A stretch of DNA of 64,000 nt from Nemophila menziesii (taxonomy: Eukaryota; Streptophyta; Magnoliopsida; Boraginales; Hydrophyllaceae): positions 8,742,001-8,806,000 of the forward strand of contig JARWIR010000008.1 of the NCBI GenBank assembly GCA_029959085.1, written 5' to 3'. Position 1 is the first letter of the stretch. Every line of letters begins with the position of its first letter. Made by a program: the position numbers and the translations under genes. The notes under the pieces are model-generated. The model did not search any database, was not told the DNA's origin, and saw only the letters and a program-made list of their open reading frames with translations. Of this stretch, positions 26,546 through 38,759 are shown one piece after another.

Positions 26546-27840
26546 TGGAAAACGACTATCTTCCAGGAAATCCCACTCAAGGTGCTCATAAGCTTTGCAT
26601 ATGTCAGCTTTAACAGCTGCATAGTAAGTTTAGCATTCTTTTTTCTTTAAGAAGTGAAATGCCTCATGATAAATCAATATATATTTTCATGAATAGACCT
26701 TCTAGGGTTGAAAGTTGTTTGATTATCCTTGACTAGAGAAGGCATAAAAGGTTATAGCCCCCTAATACAAGTATCTTGGCTATAATTTTATAAATGAAGT
26801 TTGAGCAACTAATATGTCTATAGTGACCTATGGGTATAAGATATTTCACTTTAGGTATTAGTGTAATCAAGTTGTTATAAATAGAATTTAGGTATCTCAT
26901 ATTATACATGAAGTCAAATACAACCCTTAAGAGGTTAATTTTAATCATTTCCTAAATTTCCTTAAAGAAGAAACCTAAAAAGCCACAAGGTTACTGTGCT
27001 TTATTCATACATTGGGACCAAACATTAGTTTTCAACTCTTCTATATTAGCAAGCCTGATGAGTTCATCATTAATTTCTTTAGTGATGCAAGGTTCAATCA
27101 AACTAATCACATGTTCATAATCACTTTCATCTCTAGTCTTAAAAGATTTCTCAAAATAGTTTATGATAACTAAATCAAATTCATTTGGATCTTCAGTCCA
27201 CTGTCCTTGTTCATTTTCTATTTTAAGAATTTTATTTTCTAGTATCCTATATTTTGTAATAGAATGGTAATACTTTGTGTTTACATCTCCCAACTTTAAC
27301 CAAGTGTTTCTTAATTTAGTTTTCTGATAAATTTTCTCTTCATACCATATTCTTTCAGGTCTTTTAACTTTATTGTTAAAGATGGTAATATCACTAATTG
27401 TTGTACTATTAGATATGTTTTCTAGTTCCTTCATGATTTGGTTGACTTTTTTTCTGTTTTTCTGTTTTTCTGTTTTTATTTTTTTATCACATACAGTGTG
27501 TTTACCAGCTAGATCGTGCTATCATATCTTACTATTACTTTACATGTATATTAGTGTTATCCCAAGCATTTTTAGTTATAATAGTTTCTTGAGGGTCTAT
27601 GTAGAATTTTTTTTCTTAAATCAATCTCTTTAATGTTTTTTCCTTCTTCTTAAGCAATTTAAACATGATATAGGAGTGATCAGAGTCTACCTTGGGTAGG
27701 TTTGATGCCTAAGATTATGGTATTTAATATTCCATTATCATTAACTAGTCATCTATCTAGATTTTATGTAACTCATTCCTTCCCGTTTCTTTTATTTGTC
27801 CATGTGAATCGATTGCCCCCTAATTTCTCATGGTTGTTGT

Positions 27841-29310
27841 TGTTGTCTTTTGAGGTATGATATAAAATCAACCACTCAAAAGTGTAGGAGTAGTAACAAG
27901 TAATAAAGTTAATAAGTATGTTTGTCTCCACAAGTATTTAAGAGTTAAAAAGTAATTTAGCTTTCAATTAGAGATTCACTGAGACTAAAAACTAAAAGTA
28001 AATAATTAAATTTGGTTTTGGGTTTAAGAATTAGTAAGACTAATATGAACTAAGAAATTTGACTATAGAGTTAGAGAACGGTGGTGAGAAGGCGTAACTC
28101 GAGACACTTGTAGTCTCCACTAACTATAGCCTGGACTTAATTGCAATTCTCAGGGGGGGGGGGATGGGACATTGTTGCTAATAGGGGTTCTAAAGTCATC
28201 TTAAGTTCCTCCCAGATAAATAGGGTATTGCTATGTAATCTCAGGAACCTCTCCAAAGTGATCCTACAGAACTATTTAAAACCTAAATTTCTAATCCTAC
28301 GTAATTACCTAGGTAGTTTAGATCTTCCGAATCTTCAAATCCAAAAGGTGTAACTAACCTAGTTCCAACATCAGATCCCCTTATCGGGCGTAGTTTAATA
28401 GCTAACAAAACCTAAATGTTTGTACATCATACAAGTATTTAAGAATGAATGTAAGGGTAATTACAACAACAACAACAATCTACAATTTGTTTAAATCAGC
28501 TACCCCAAATTCAAATAATTAAACCCTAATTAAAAGTTAGGGTTCATACCCAAGTATCTCAAGATAGTAATAAATTTATATCATACTAGAAGAAAAGGAA
28601 ACAAAATAAAGAAAAGACATAATTAAATGAAGAACTACACTAATTACAGAAATAAGTGTTGTTATGGCTCTTCCTTGCTTCTTGCCCGTGCTCCCAAAGT
28701 TTCTAGCTCTTCAATATGATAAGTGGTGTGTTGTTAGGCTAAAAAGTAGTATATATAGTCCCCAACAACGTTTTTAGCTAAATTAGGCCAACTTAAGTGA
28801 GTCAAAAGTAGCTCAATGGACTCTTTTAATTCTGGACAGCTTTGGGTCTTGTCAGTAAAAAGTCCATAACTTCTTCAGTTCAAATCCAAACAGAAAATTG
28901 TTCCTTCTCACACGATCTACACTCGAAGAGTTATATTGAGATCGAATTTCATGATCATAACTTTCACCAATTATGATTTATAACCTTCTAAAGTTGATGG
29001 AAACATTATGTTAGCAATTGTGGTTGATCTTTAAATGGACTTCTTGACTCTTTTTATGACTTTCTTTGGTTTTCTTCATGACTTTTTGTCTTCCTAACTT
29101 CATATTGGAGTCTAAAATCATCCACGTACCTATGATTTTCACGCTTAATACGAAAATTATCTCAAATTGCTCCAAAAAAACATATATCGTCCAAGATTAA
29201 CTAAACCTCAAATAACATCAAATAAAGGGATAAATCCCATAATTAAACCTAAAAAAATAACCCAAATGATGTAACTTAAGTCTCTAAATATCAAAAATAT
29301 AGATACATTA
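27841..29310 (-). mobile_element. Solo LTR (TGATGTCTCC family) in LINE endonuclease
   Basis: A 1470-bp LTR in minus orientation, starting TAATGTATC (a mutated TGATGTCTC) and ending AGACAACA. It is flanked by a perfect 5-bp duplication GTTGT (27836-27840, 29311-29315). There is no primer-binding site or coding sequence, so it is a solo LTR. Its body shares 'tatcatacc' and the 'ccactaactatagcc... taattgcaattctc' type blocks with the other copies. It lies just after the GDFN motif of the host LINE endonuclease. More diverged than the other copies. Confidence 0.78.
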
Positions 29311-29658
29311 GTTGTATAGGGTGACATTAAAGTCACCTACTATATTTCATGGTAGGCTAGTTGTGCTTCTCTTGCGCTGAGTTATATCAATAAAAAAATT
29401 ATCTTTTATCCTTCTCCTTAGTGGTAATGTAAACAAATATTGAGAAATAAGCTCCCTTATTTTCAGTAGTTATTATAGTATGCATAAAATTTCCATTTTT
29501 TGAATGATATTAATAGTGCAATTTTAAGGAAACAAGGCTAGCCCCAAGATTTCCCCTTAGTGTCCCCAATATCTAAAAGATTCATAAAAATTCTTTTTGC
29601 AATCTCAAATAAAATATCATAATAGTTTTTTGTTTCAGATAAGAATTACATGGGGTTG

Positions 29659-31287
29659 TGGTGGGTCCTGGTGTGTTATAAAATAATGCGATAAAGATTA
29701 AGGACTCACAAACCACAAGTGTACGTTTGTCCAACTAATAAACCGATAAGTCGGATTTGTTCTCAGGGATTGGACTTGTATAACCCAAGTGTTCAACAGA
29801 TAAGTAGTCGTAATTGCAAGTACGGAAAATAAAATATAAAGTTGTTTGGTTCTTGTTTTAAGGACTAAGATACGGAAATAAATTAAAGACTAAATTAATT
29901 AAACTGAAATGAAAATAATGCAAATAAATAAGCTAGACGCAAGAAGAGAATGATACTTGAGTCTCGCAAGGGAATTTACCTAAGCCAATGCAATTACTAT
30001 TTCGTTTAAGGGTGGAGTTGTCATTTAATTATTAATCGGGACTCTATAATCTCCTAACCCCGTCAGGGAGGACTTAGGAGCTATCCTACGGTATTATAAA
30101 CTCCGTCAAGACGATTATACCTACTTTCAAACAGTTTTAGTATCTTACCCAATTGGCTATGTGGTTAGTCAAGCCCGTCAAGGTCATTGACGAATACCAC
30201 ACGTCTATTACCTAGGTCTGTAATTAAACCCTATGTCAAGGTGATCACTTCTCCATTTAAGTGAATAGCCTAATTACTAAAACTTATTTCTTATTGATCA
30301 GAAAAGAAATAATAAACAAGCATAAAATAATATCTAATAATAAATACCCAACTCAGATTAAATCGTAAAATCCCAAATTCAAAAACAAAATTTGATTAAC
30401 TAGGGCTTCAACCCATTATTTGCGATTCTCAAGTACTTAATAATTTAGCTCATGTTTAGAAGAAAAACTAAAATTAAATAAATAAAAGATATTATCCTAA
30501 ATTACAGAAATAAAATATGAAACCTAATTGAAGGGATGAAAAGAACCGTTGTTGGAGAAAAATGGATTTTCCAGCTCCTACTCTTGCTTCCGCCTCTTGA
30601 CGCTCTCTCTAAAGATGATTTAATTTGAAGGAAATATGAGAGGTGGTTCTGACTCTCTCTCTAAGGATGTTGTAAATTAAAGAAAATATGAGAGGTGCTG
30701 AATAATGAGGTCTAAAGGTGTATTTATAGTGGAGAAAATCGAATTAGGGCTAATCTTGGGCTTAATTAAGTAATTAAAAGCCCAAGTCTAATTGGTAATT
30801 CCCGTAACTGGTTTGCAACTTTCACTAAAACGATTGTAACTTTCTCAAATCAACTTCGAATTGACTAATTCCAGTTGCTAAATCTTCCTAACTCAATAAG
30901 GAATCAAACTTTGTTTCACGACTCAAGGGCAATTCCATGTTTAAGTCGCTCAAAATCAGCAATCAATATCAGCCTTCAAAAATTTCAGCTTTCCTTGTCA
31001 ATTCTCCGGGAAGTCTTTTCTCTCCTTTGACTTCTCTACTCGGTCTAAGACTTTTATTCTCGATTCCTCTCCTTTTATTGGTGCTCCCTAGCATCCATGG
31101 ACCTACAACTTTGCACTAAAAACAAACCATTTAACGTGAAAAAGCTTTAAAAATGAGAAATAATAATTTCCAAGGAGAGAAAATGAAATATAACGAAATA
31201 ACACTTACAGTCTATCATATAATTCAAATAATCACCTAAAAATATGTCTCCTAAGGGTATAAAATTAGAACAAAAAGGGAGACATCA
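29659..31287 (-). mobile_element. Solo LTR (TGATGTCTCC family) in LINE endonuclease
   Basis: A 1629-bp LTR in minus orientation, starting TGATGTCTCCC and ending CAGGACCCACCA, with a perfect 5-bp duplication GGTTG (29654-29658, 31288-31292). It interrupts the LINE endonuclease within its first 30 codons (HQP|DV). It contains the family's mid-LTR block with 'cccgtcagg' and 'gttctcagggatt'. No internal region. Confidence 0.88.
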
Positions 31288-31384
31288 GGTTGATGAGATC
31301 TCACCAGCTCTTTCACTATCAGAATTATGAAAGGGTCGAAAACCCGTGACAATTCCAACATAGTTATATTATTTGATGTGTTAG

Positions 31385-34300
31385 TGGTGGGGGAAAAGGT
31401 GTGATAAATAAACACATAAATAAAGATAATAATAAATGACACACCCTTGACTACCATGAGAAACTCACTGCAAGTATTACACGTCCTTTGCAAGTTTAGT
31501 TGATAAGAAAAGTTCGTTCGCAGGGATTTAATCTGTTAGAACTACTTGTATTCAATAAGCGTAGATGAATTTAGATGTTTAGATTAAAATATATTAAGGT
31601 GAATGATTATCTTATGTAAATAAACAAATAAGAATGCAGATAAATAAATATGAATGTAAGACAGATAAATTAGGGTTACTAATATGTGTCGATTATACTA
31701 AGTTGTTATTCTAACCTTAAGGGTGAATTGAGCACTATATATTAACCGAGATTCTAAATTCTACCTAACCCCCGTCAGGGTGGACTAGGAGAAACCTTTC
31801 CACTACCAGGGGACTTGGGTAAGGGGACCCTGAGTAATGATCGGTGGTTAAATCAAACCTTTATGGCTATCTAGTTAGGCAAGCCCGTAAGGATCACTGC
31901 CGCACACTAGATGATGTCTCCTCATTTGTGATAGATTAATATTAGGATGAGACATCATTTTTAGTGATTTAGAAGTCATAAATGTCGATTTTCTTGAGAA
32001 ATAGTGCACTTTCCTATTTTGAGTCTTGATTTAGTAAAATAATATTTTTAGAGCATATTGGGTATAATTGTTTATTTAGTGTGTAGCTTTAAAGATAATT
32101 ATGGAGCTTAATTAGAGTCCATGTCAAAGACGACAACTTATGGAAAGAGATTTGCATGGTAATTGGAGATAAGGAAACAAAAGCTAAAAAGATGAAAAAG
32201 GAAAAGCTGCCTAAATCTGAATTCTGCAGTACACGCCTAAAGAAGTGCTATTTTACCCAAGAAATAGGCCGATTTTGGTAATTTCCTTTCATAGGGACAA
32301 AGATAATTCTGTTATGATTCTTTTGGTATCTTATGGAGCTCAAACCGACCAATAACGAAGAAGATATGCTCAAAACGGTCCAGCAGTGTTTATCTTTATT
32401 TCCATACGAATTTGAGTTGGGCTAGGAGTCCAATACTTTATCTCTTCCTCAAGGAAACAAATTAGGTCTTCTAAACACCTATAAATACACCCTTATATCA
32501 CTTGTAAATAATCCTTGCCTCATAGTAATTAGTTCTTAAGGTTTTATTCTTCCAGTTTATTGTAGAGAGCAAGATGATGTCTTTTGTAATTTCTTTTAGT
32601 TTATTTCCTTCAGGTATGAACTAAACTCCCCATAGCTTGGGTTTTGCATAATGTATAATCTATGAATTCTAATTCTTCTATCTAAGTTTCTTTGGGAATT
32701 ACATGTTTTAATCTGATATTAGCTACTTACTTAATATTTATTTATGTGTTTTGATTTAATGTCTTTCCTAGAACTGATCACTTTAGGATTGTTTTAATAG
32801 TAGTTAGATGGTCTCCTTGACAGGGTGTTTAACTATTGAACCACCACATAATGTCTAGTGTCGATATTAGTTCTGAGAAAACATGATTCTAACTAGATAG
32901 TCATTAGGGTTTGTTTTAACCACCATATCACCAATGATTGCAGTGTTTGCTTAGGGCCTTAGTAGCGTTTGATAACCCTATTTGAAACCACGTCTTGGTT
33001 GTGCCGTAGCCCCCTTAGTCGCTCTCAAGGTCTAAGGTATGGGAATTTAGAATCCTGACTAAGTATACCAAGAGCTAATATTCTCCCTTATTAACTAGAT
33101 TTATAGATAGAATTAGAAGGATTAGTGCATACTAGCAAAACCTAAGCTATATCTCTCATCTCATATTCTTAATCTTTTACTTTATTGTCTTTTATTTTCT
33201 TAGTTTTAATTAGTATTTTCGAAATCTATTTGAGTTTATTTTCTTTTTTTAATTATTTACTTTTACTCGTTATTCCTACTCACGCGATTAACACACTTAA
33301 GTCCCTGAGAACGAACTCAACTTACTAACTAAAACTTGCATACGTCCTGTAATACTTGCAGTACTGTGCCTGTCTAGGGTGAGAGTGCGTAGTTTCTTGA
33401 CTTAATTTCATCTTATTTTTATCACACCCTAGGCGACACCACTAGACGATTATATGGTGTTGTCAATAATTGAATCCCCCTTACGGGTGTTAACTCAATT
33501 ACTAAGGATAGTCCTAAGATTGGCCAAATCTAGGGCTGGGAACAATAAGTCAAGCACACAAATTTAAAACAAAATATAACCCAAATAATTAATAGTAAAA
33601 CTTACAGAATAAAAGATTAGATATATGGTGAAGCCACAAATCTATAGCTAATTACCCTAAATATAGAGAAGGAGATATGTAGAAGAGGAGTTTGTCACTC
33701 TCAGACTTCTTGATTCTTGTCTTCCTCTATAGGTCAGCTTGCTTCTTGGATGATAAACTTGATACCAAGGATTAATATTCAAGTAAAGACTAATATATGG
33801 CTTAGAACTGAGCAAGGACATGTTTACAATAGTTAAAGAGTGTATTTATAGGTGTTTAGGAAGACCTAGTCCGGATTTCTTAGAGTAGAAGGCAAGCAAT
33901 TAGACTTCTTTTCCAAATCAAATTCGTTTCTAAAATATAGGAGAAGGGAAAAACTGATGCTATCCTGTTCTGGTCGTAACCTCTTCAAATATTGCTCCGG
34001 TTGACGTGTTCTTTGTATCGAAACTTATTGTCTCGGAAATCTCTACACTTTTTCTTCAGACCATTCATCCAAATTACCAGCCAATTTTGAGTTATGATCC
34101 TTTTAGTGGACGTGACTGCTGAAATTTAGATTTACTTGACAACTTTTCTTTTTCTATTTTATCTTTTACTTCCTTTATCTCCAATTTCCATCCTTATCTT
34201 CTTTCTTTTATCTCTTTAGAATTGATTTGGAATCTAATTAATTTCCATATATCTTTAAAGCTTCACATTAACACACAAATTAAACCAAATATGCTCTAAA

Positions 34301-34435
34301 AGTAATAAATCATCAAATCAAGACAAGAAATTGGAAAATGTAATTATATGAGTAAAAATCGAATATTAATTGACCTAATACACCTAAATTGATATCTCTA
34401 ACCTATATTAATTCATCAAAAATAGGGAGCCATCA
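31385..34435 (-). mobile_element. Solo LTR hosting a nested solo LTR
   Basis: Outer LTR in minus orientation: starts TGATGGCTCCC (34435) and ends CCCCCACCA (31385), flanked by GTTAG (31380-31384) and ATTAG (34436-34440), a 5-bp duplication with one change. Without the inner LTR and one copy of its duplication it is 1516 bp, the normal family size. It sits between the ORF1 and endonuclease parts of the minus-strand LINE. Confidence 0.85.
31912..33441 (+). mobile_element. Nested solo LTR, plus orientation
   Basis: A 1530-bp LTR, TGATGTCTCC...GGCGACACCA, flanked by a perfect 5-bp duplication CTAGA (31907-31911, 33442-33446). It is inserted in the opposite orientation into the LTR at 31385-34435, so it is the younger of the two. 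Conserved terminal hairpin at its start (TGATGTCTCC ... GAGACATCA). No internal region. Confidence 0.92.
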
Positions 34436-36239
34436 ATTAGGATTGTTTAGGGTCAACCCTGCAAAATTCCATTAGGATTTCATTTGATTACTTGTCAACT
34501 TTACTTTTTCCGCATAAAGATTATTCTTTTTGTTTATTCTAGAGGCCCATATCTTTGTATACCTGTCGTCTAAGGAGGCTTTGTGTTGCTGAGCTAACTT
34601 GCTAGTCGTCTGCCTATAACACTCATTGGCTTTCTTTTTCACCGAGCTCAATCTTTGATGCTCATTTCTTAACTTGTATCTCTTTTTACCTCTTGATTTC
34701 TCATTTCCATCATTTCTTAGTGTGTCTGTAACCGATGTTTGTCACTCCGGTTATTCCCATCTGAACATACATCATAGTTACCTCTAGGGAAAAAGATGTT
34801 GTTGTCTAGTGGGTTTTTGTCAAGTGATTTGATAAAATCCGGTGTAAGAAGGGATGTATATAGTGGTTAATGAGTTTGGGATCAGGGTTCGAAAATGATT
34901 TATTTAATCCCTCATCATTTTTGTTATTTCTTTTAGCTAATGGAGCAAATATTTATGTTGCCCTAACAATAGTATTGAGCCACGACCCAAAGTGAAGATT
35001 AGCTAGGTGGGTATAATGTTATAAAAATGGGCTTTTTTGGATGTTGTAAAAATATCAAGTACACTACCTGATTGGTTCATGTCACGTGTCTTGCACGATG
35101 TAATTTGTCGTGGCTACCCTTAGCAAAAAATATGAATACTTTGTCAGATGTATAACCTGATATATGTAAGGTAATATTTTCCCCCTTATCTTTGTTTTTT
35201 GAATTGTTCAAAGTCTTTTCATGTCCGAGTCTCTCCGATTTATTGTGTCTTGAACTAGTTGGAGCTTTCTCTTTCATACTATGACTCGGGTAATCATCTT
35301 GCATATTTTCTAAGAAATTTGGGAACTCGGCGTAATCCATATACCAAGTTTGACCTTGATATTCGTTGTAGCTTTGTAATTTCACGATTGGTGGTCAATC
35401 ATTCCGCAATCAAAGCACATTTCTCCAAGTTTTTCATATTTGAAAGTGCCTCTAATAGCTTTGTTATTATTTGCATTAAGTTGAAATTACCCACCAACGG
35501 TTTTTTATTATTCCATTCCACTCAAAATATTGGGAAACAAAACTGCTTGAAGGTTTTAGCTAGTGCAAGCCAAACATCGATGACCTTACCCAGTTGGCTA
35601 ACTATTTTGCAAACATTACTTTCATTATGAAGTGTTAAGTGAATATACCATGGATTTGAATCCAAAAGGCAGTCATATTTCTCTTATCCTTTGAAAGTGG
35701 TACACCGAATTCCATTTCTGCACCATCATATGTTTACCAGACACATTGCATGACCTTTCATTCCAGAATCTGTTTTAATCTTCATCAATATCAAAGTCCA
35801 AAGTACGAGCGTTAAATCCCTTTTTAACGATCGATATTACCAAAAATACCCAACTTTTTAGAACAGTGTGTGTTAAAGAAAAGTGAAACTAAGAACATCC
35901 TTGTGAATGATCATAGCCATGAGTTTTGGACCACTTAAAGTGAACATAAATAGATTCCTGATCAAGTACTCGTTCTTTTTACCCATCTTGTTGCTTCTTG
36001 AGAAGAATTCTATGAAGTAAATCAAACTCAAGTAATAAATGAACACCCAAAAGTAAGCTAATAAATGAGCTAAAAGACACTACCAATGATTGAAAACCGA
36101 GATATTAATTTGATTGTAATAGAGAATGTTTGGTTAATAGTAAAAAAACAATAAGGTTTAAAGAGATATGTAGAAAGAAAAAATGTAACAAGGTTGAGAT
36201 CATTTTTTGTTAAAGTGGAAAGAAAGGATAAAAGAAAGT

Positions 36240-36356
36240 GGCTTACTTGATATTTTGGTGGTGTTCATGATTTGTAGGTAAGTGTTTTGATAATGGTGGT
36301 GCTTTTAGTGGGTGATTTTGAGAATCATGCTAGAAAAAGAAGAAGCTTCATTTTTT
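36240..36356. other. Short spacer upstream of the minus-strand LINE
   Basis: The LINE 5' edge is ill-defined here. No other feature seen. Confidence 0.3.
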
Positions 36357-36369
36357 GTTTAGATAATTT

Positions 36370-36483
36370 TTTTTTTTTTGTTACAGAGGAGAGCCACTTT
36401 AGACTCAGAGTCATTGACTCGGTTCGAACCTGCACTACTAGATTGGATGACTAAGGTCCTGACCAGTGAGCTAATCCCAGCTG
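36370..36483 (-). mobile_element. tRNA-derived SINE with perfect target-site duplication
   Basis: On the minus strand the element starts CAGCTGGGATTAGCTCACTGG (A-box-like TTAGCTCACTGG) and carries a B box GGTTCGAACC about 50 nt later. A short tRNA-unrelated tail (GAGTCTAAAGTGGCTCTCC) follows, ending in a run of A residues (T-run at 36367-36379 on plus). It is flanked by a 13-bp direct repeat GTTTAGATAATTT (36357-36369 and 36484-36496). It does not fold as a complete tRNA, which rules out a functional tRNA gene. Confidence 0.85.
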
Positions 36484-36499
36484 GTTTAGATAATTTATT

Positions 36500-37390
36500 T
36501 TACAACCAAAGTATATTAGAAAGGTAGGTATTTATCATTCTTAATTAATACATAAGAAGTTGGGAAGTTGTACAAATTTACCTAGTGTTTACCCTATTTT
36601 CTACTCCACATTATCCTTCTTGCTCCCTACGCAGCAGCATATAAATAGGATGTCTGAAATCAAGAGCAGATAGTACATACATTGACAGCCCAAGTTAACC
36701 TACCCTATTTATTGTCTACAGGAAAAAAATACTCCTGCCCTATAAATAAATAAAAGGGTAACTTTGTCATTTCAATAAAAGCCGATTTCCGAAAGTCAAA
36801 CAAGATCACATCATATACCTGCTACAGACGATCGACCATAGTCTACAAATATCAGGAAAAGATTCAGCATGCTCGACTGTCACTTTATTCCTTTTCATTG
36901 ACTTAAAAATAATAAAAAAAGGTATTAAGTCTAATCTTATTCTTTTTTTCTAACTTTAAAAGAGGACAAAAAGGAATAATCAGATAAAAACAAAAACACT
37001 TGCACTCTTTTTCTACACGGTTACAAAATATTGTATACTCTTCTTTGATGTTAAAATTTACACTTTTCTCTAAATCGATGCAGGAAAAAATAATGATGCA
37101 GGAACGTATTGCTATATTCGATGTCCAAACATAAAAAAGGTGCTGCTATATTCAAACGTTAGTTACTCGTTTGTGTATGAATTTCGTTAATTTTGATTAT
37201 TAAAACGAAAAAATACACTTCGATATTATGTTATTTACTTTTTTTCTACAATGAAATTATCAAATTTAGAAATTAGAAATAAATAAAGATATATATTATG
37301 TTTGAAAGATTTCATACAAGAATTATCTATTTTGTAAATAGTTTATTTATCGTGACACGCAAGTCAAGATATAAAAAAACATCAAGGTAT
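36500..37390. other. AT-rich spacer, nothing recognised
   Basis: No coding, RNA or transposon-end signal recognised. Confidence 0.4.
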
Positions 37391-37398
37391 GTAGCTTT

Positions 37399-37977
37399 TA
37401 GGGCTGAGCAGAAATTTTACCAAACCAAAAAACCGAGTTAATTTTAACTAAACCGACCTAAAATATATGTTAATTTTACCAAGGTCAACCTTACCCATCG
37501 GGTTACCTTATGATTTTTCGGATTCATATATTTTACCTATATATTACCTAAACTATTGGGTTGGGTTTACCCAAACCGAAAAACCGTGTAATATAAAAAA
37601 AATACTACAAAACGTGCAATTAGATAAATATTTTCATTTGTATATTCCAACATGCATAATTTATTTTGAAGTATTCGATTCACGACTTCTTGGTTTGTAA
37701 TGTCAAAATTGTAACTTTGATCTTTAGAGTTATAATAATACCGGTTTTTTCAGATTTTGTCATTTTAAAAAAAAAATTCATGCGTTAAAAAAGTTTGACT
37801 AATATTGACTAACGGGGGTAAACCGAAGGTAACCGAAGGGTAACCCGAATTAACCCGAAGGTAAACATTTTTTTACCCTACCCTTGGGTTACCCAAGCAA
37901 TTCCTTAAACCGAGATATATTACCCATGGTTTACCCTAACCCCAAAACCAGGTAAAACCGACCCATGCTCTCCCCTA
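37399..37977. mobile_element. Non-autonomous hAT element (TAGGGCTGAGCA ends)
   Basis: The 579-bp element starts TAGGGCTGAGCA and ends TGCTCTCCCCTA (imperfect inverted repeat), with a perfect 8-bp duplication GTAGCTTT (37391-37398, 37978-37985). The inside has many AACCGA/GGTAACCGA repeats in both orientations, typical of a widespread class of plant hAT MITEs. No coding capacity. Confidence 0.9.
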
Positions 37978-37999
37978 GTAGCTTTTAGCTTAAATAAAT

Positions 38000-38190
38000 G
38001 AGTAATGATATATGTCACCCCTTTTCATGTCACCTTTTTATCACCCTTCTATATATATGTATTGATTTCCTTGAATAGAATATAGAGAAAAATTAAATTG
38101 GATAGAGAAATCAATTCATTGGTCCATGTAGGCATACACATAGGAGGTGATAAAAGGGTGATACAAAAACGGTGACAAATATCATTACTC
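38000..38190. mobile_element. MITE family GAGTAATGATA, copy 4
   Basis: A 191-bp element with ends GAGTAATGATATATGTCACC and its complement, and a perfect 9-bp duplication TAAATAAAT (37991-37999, 38191-38199). It lies only 22 bp from the hAT element at 37399-37977. Very similar to the copy at 9436. Confidence 0.93.
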
Positions 38191-38419
38191 TAAATAAATT
38201 TGCTCAAGTCAACAAACATTTTCTTTTCACTTATTTTCTTAAGTATTTTATTAAAAAGAATTTATTTATAATTAATTCCTTTCAATAGAATTTGTCATTA
38301 TAATTAAAGAGATTAATATTCTGAATATGAAAAAGAACATCACTTAAAAAATGGAGGAAGTCTCAATTTGTTATGGCCATAATAAACAACAACAATTTTA
38401 TTGTAGTTTGATTCTAATG

Positions 38420-38755
38420 TGTAAACATCTTTGTTGAGAATATGACTTTCTCAATGTACAGAGTAGTTCTTTCTACTCTGATAACCTTGAGGTGGTTCAA
38501 GGCATTTTGAACGGAGGTGTTTCCAATTGGAGAATCAAACCAATGGCTAGTGAAACACCGAGTTGGATTAAAAGATTCCCATTGTGGAAGGTGATACATA
38601 TTAAGAGGGACATTAACATAATCGCCGACAAGACAACAAAACTTACCAGGAAAAGTGTGGACATCTCAGGGTGTCACTCGATGTCTATTCTAGATTTTTC
38701 TGCTTTGCAAAATGATAGGATAGCCTGTTCTTGATTGTAATATTTTCCTTGACAA
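38420..38755 (+). mobile_element. LINE fragment: RNase H domain only
   Basis: The readable peptide FYSDNLEVVQGILNGGVSNW then KVIHIKRDINIIADK matches the RNase H end of plant LINEs (compare 17075-17425). The catalytic SDN is kept. A CCTTGACAAAAAGAA stretch after the stop resembles the LINE 3' tail. Severely 5'-truncated. Confidence 0.68.
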
Positions 38756-38759
38756 AAAG

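Larger units (their letters stand above)
26555..36240 (-). mobile_element. L1-type LINE, minus strand, interrupted by four solo LTRs
   Basis: Reading right to left: ORF1 with DUF4283-like pieces (NVCKIVSQLGKVIDVW about 35590; zinc knuckle CFDCGMIDHQS about 35400); the endonuclease start (CWNCHGF..., LVRSHQP about 31290-31370); endonuclease middle (GDFNVTLYN about 29320-29350); endonuclease end (SDHS... 27640-27680); the linker before the reverse transcriptase (27434-26991, open for 147 codons); and the reverse transcriptase (VKADICKAYEHLEWDFLE about 26570-26620), where it is cut. Solo LTRs at 27841, 29659 and 31385 (with 31912 nested) split it. Frameshifts and stops are common. Inactive. Confidence 0.85.

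Noticed and set aside
26991..27434. 147-codon minus-strand frame as a host gene
   Set aside because: It reads as the LINE linker before the reverse transcriptase (GDVNTKYYHS, then ELKT).
35077..35385. 102-codon minus-strand frame as an independent gene
   Set aside because: It is part of LINE ORF1 just after the zinc knuckle, in register with the element's other domains.
36370..36483. Functional tRNA gene
   Set aside because: A and B boxes are present but no full cloverleaf or acceptor stem forms; the A-tail and flanking 13-bp repeat mark a SINE.
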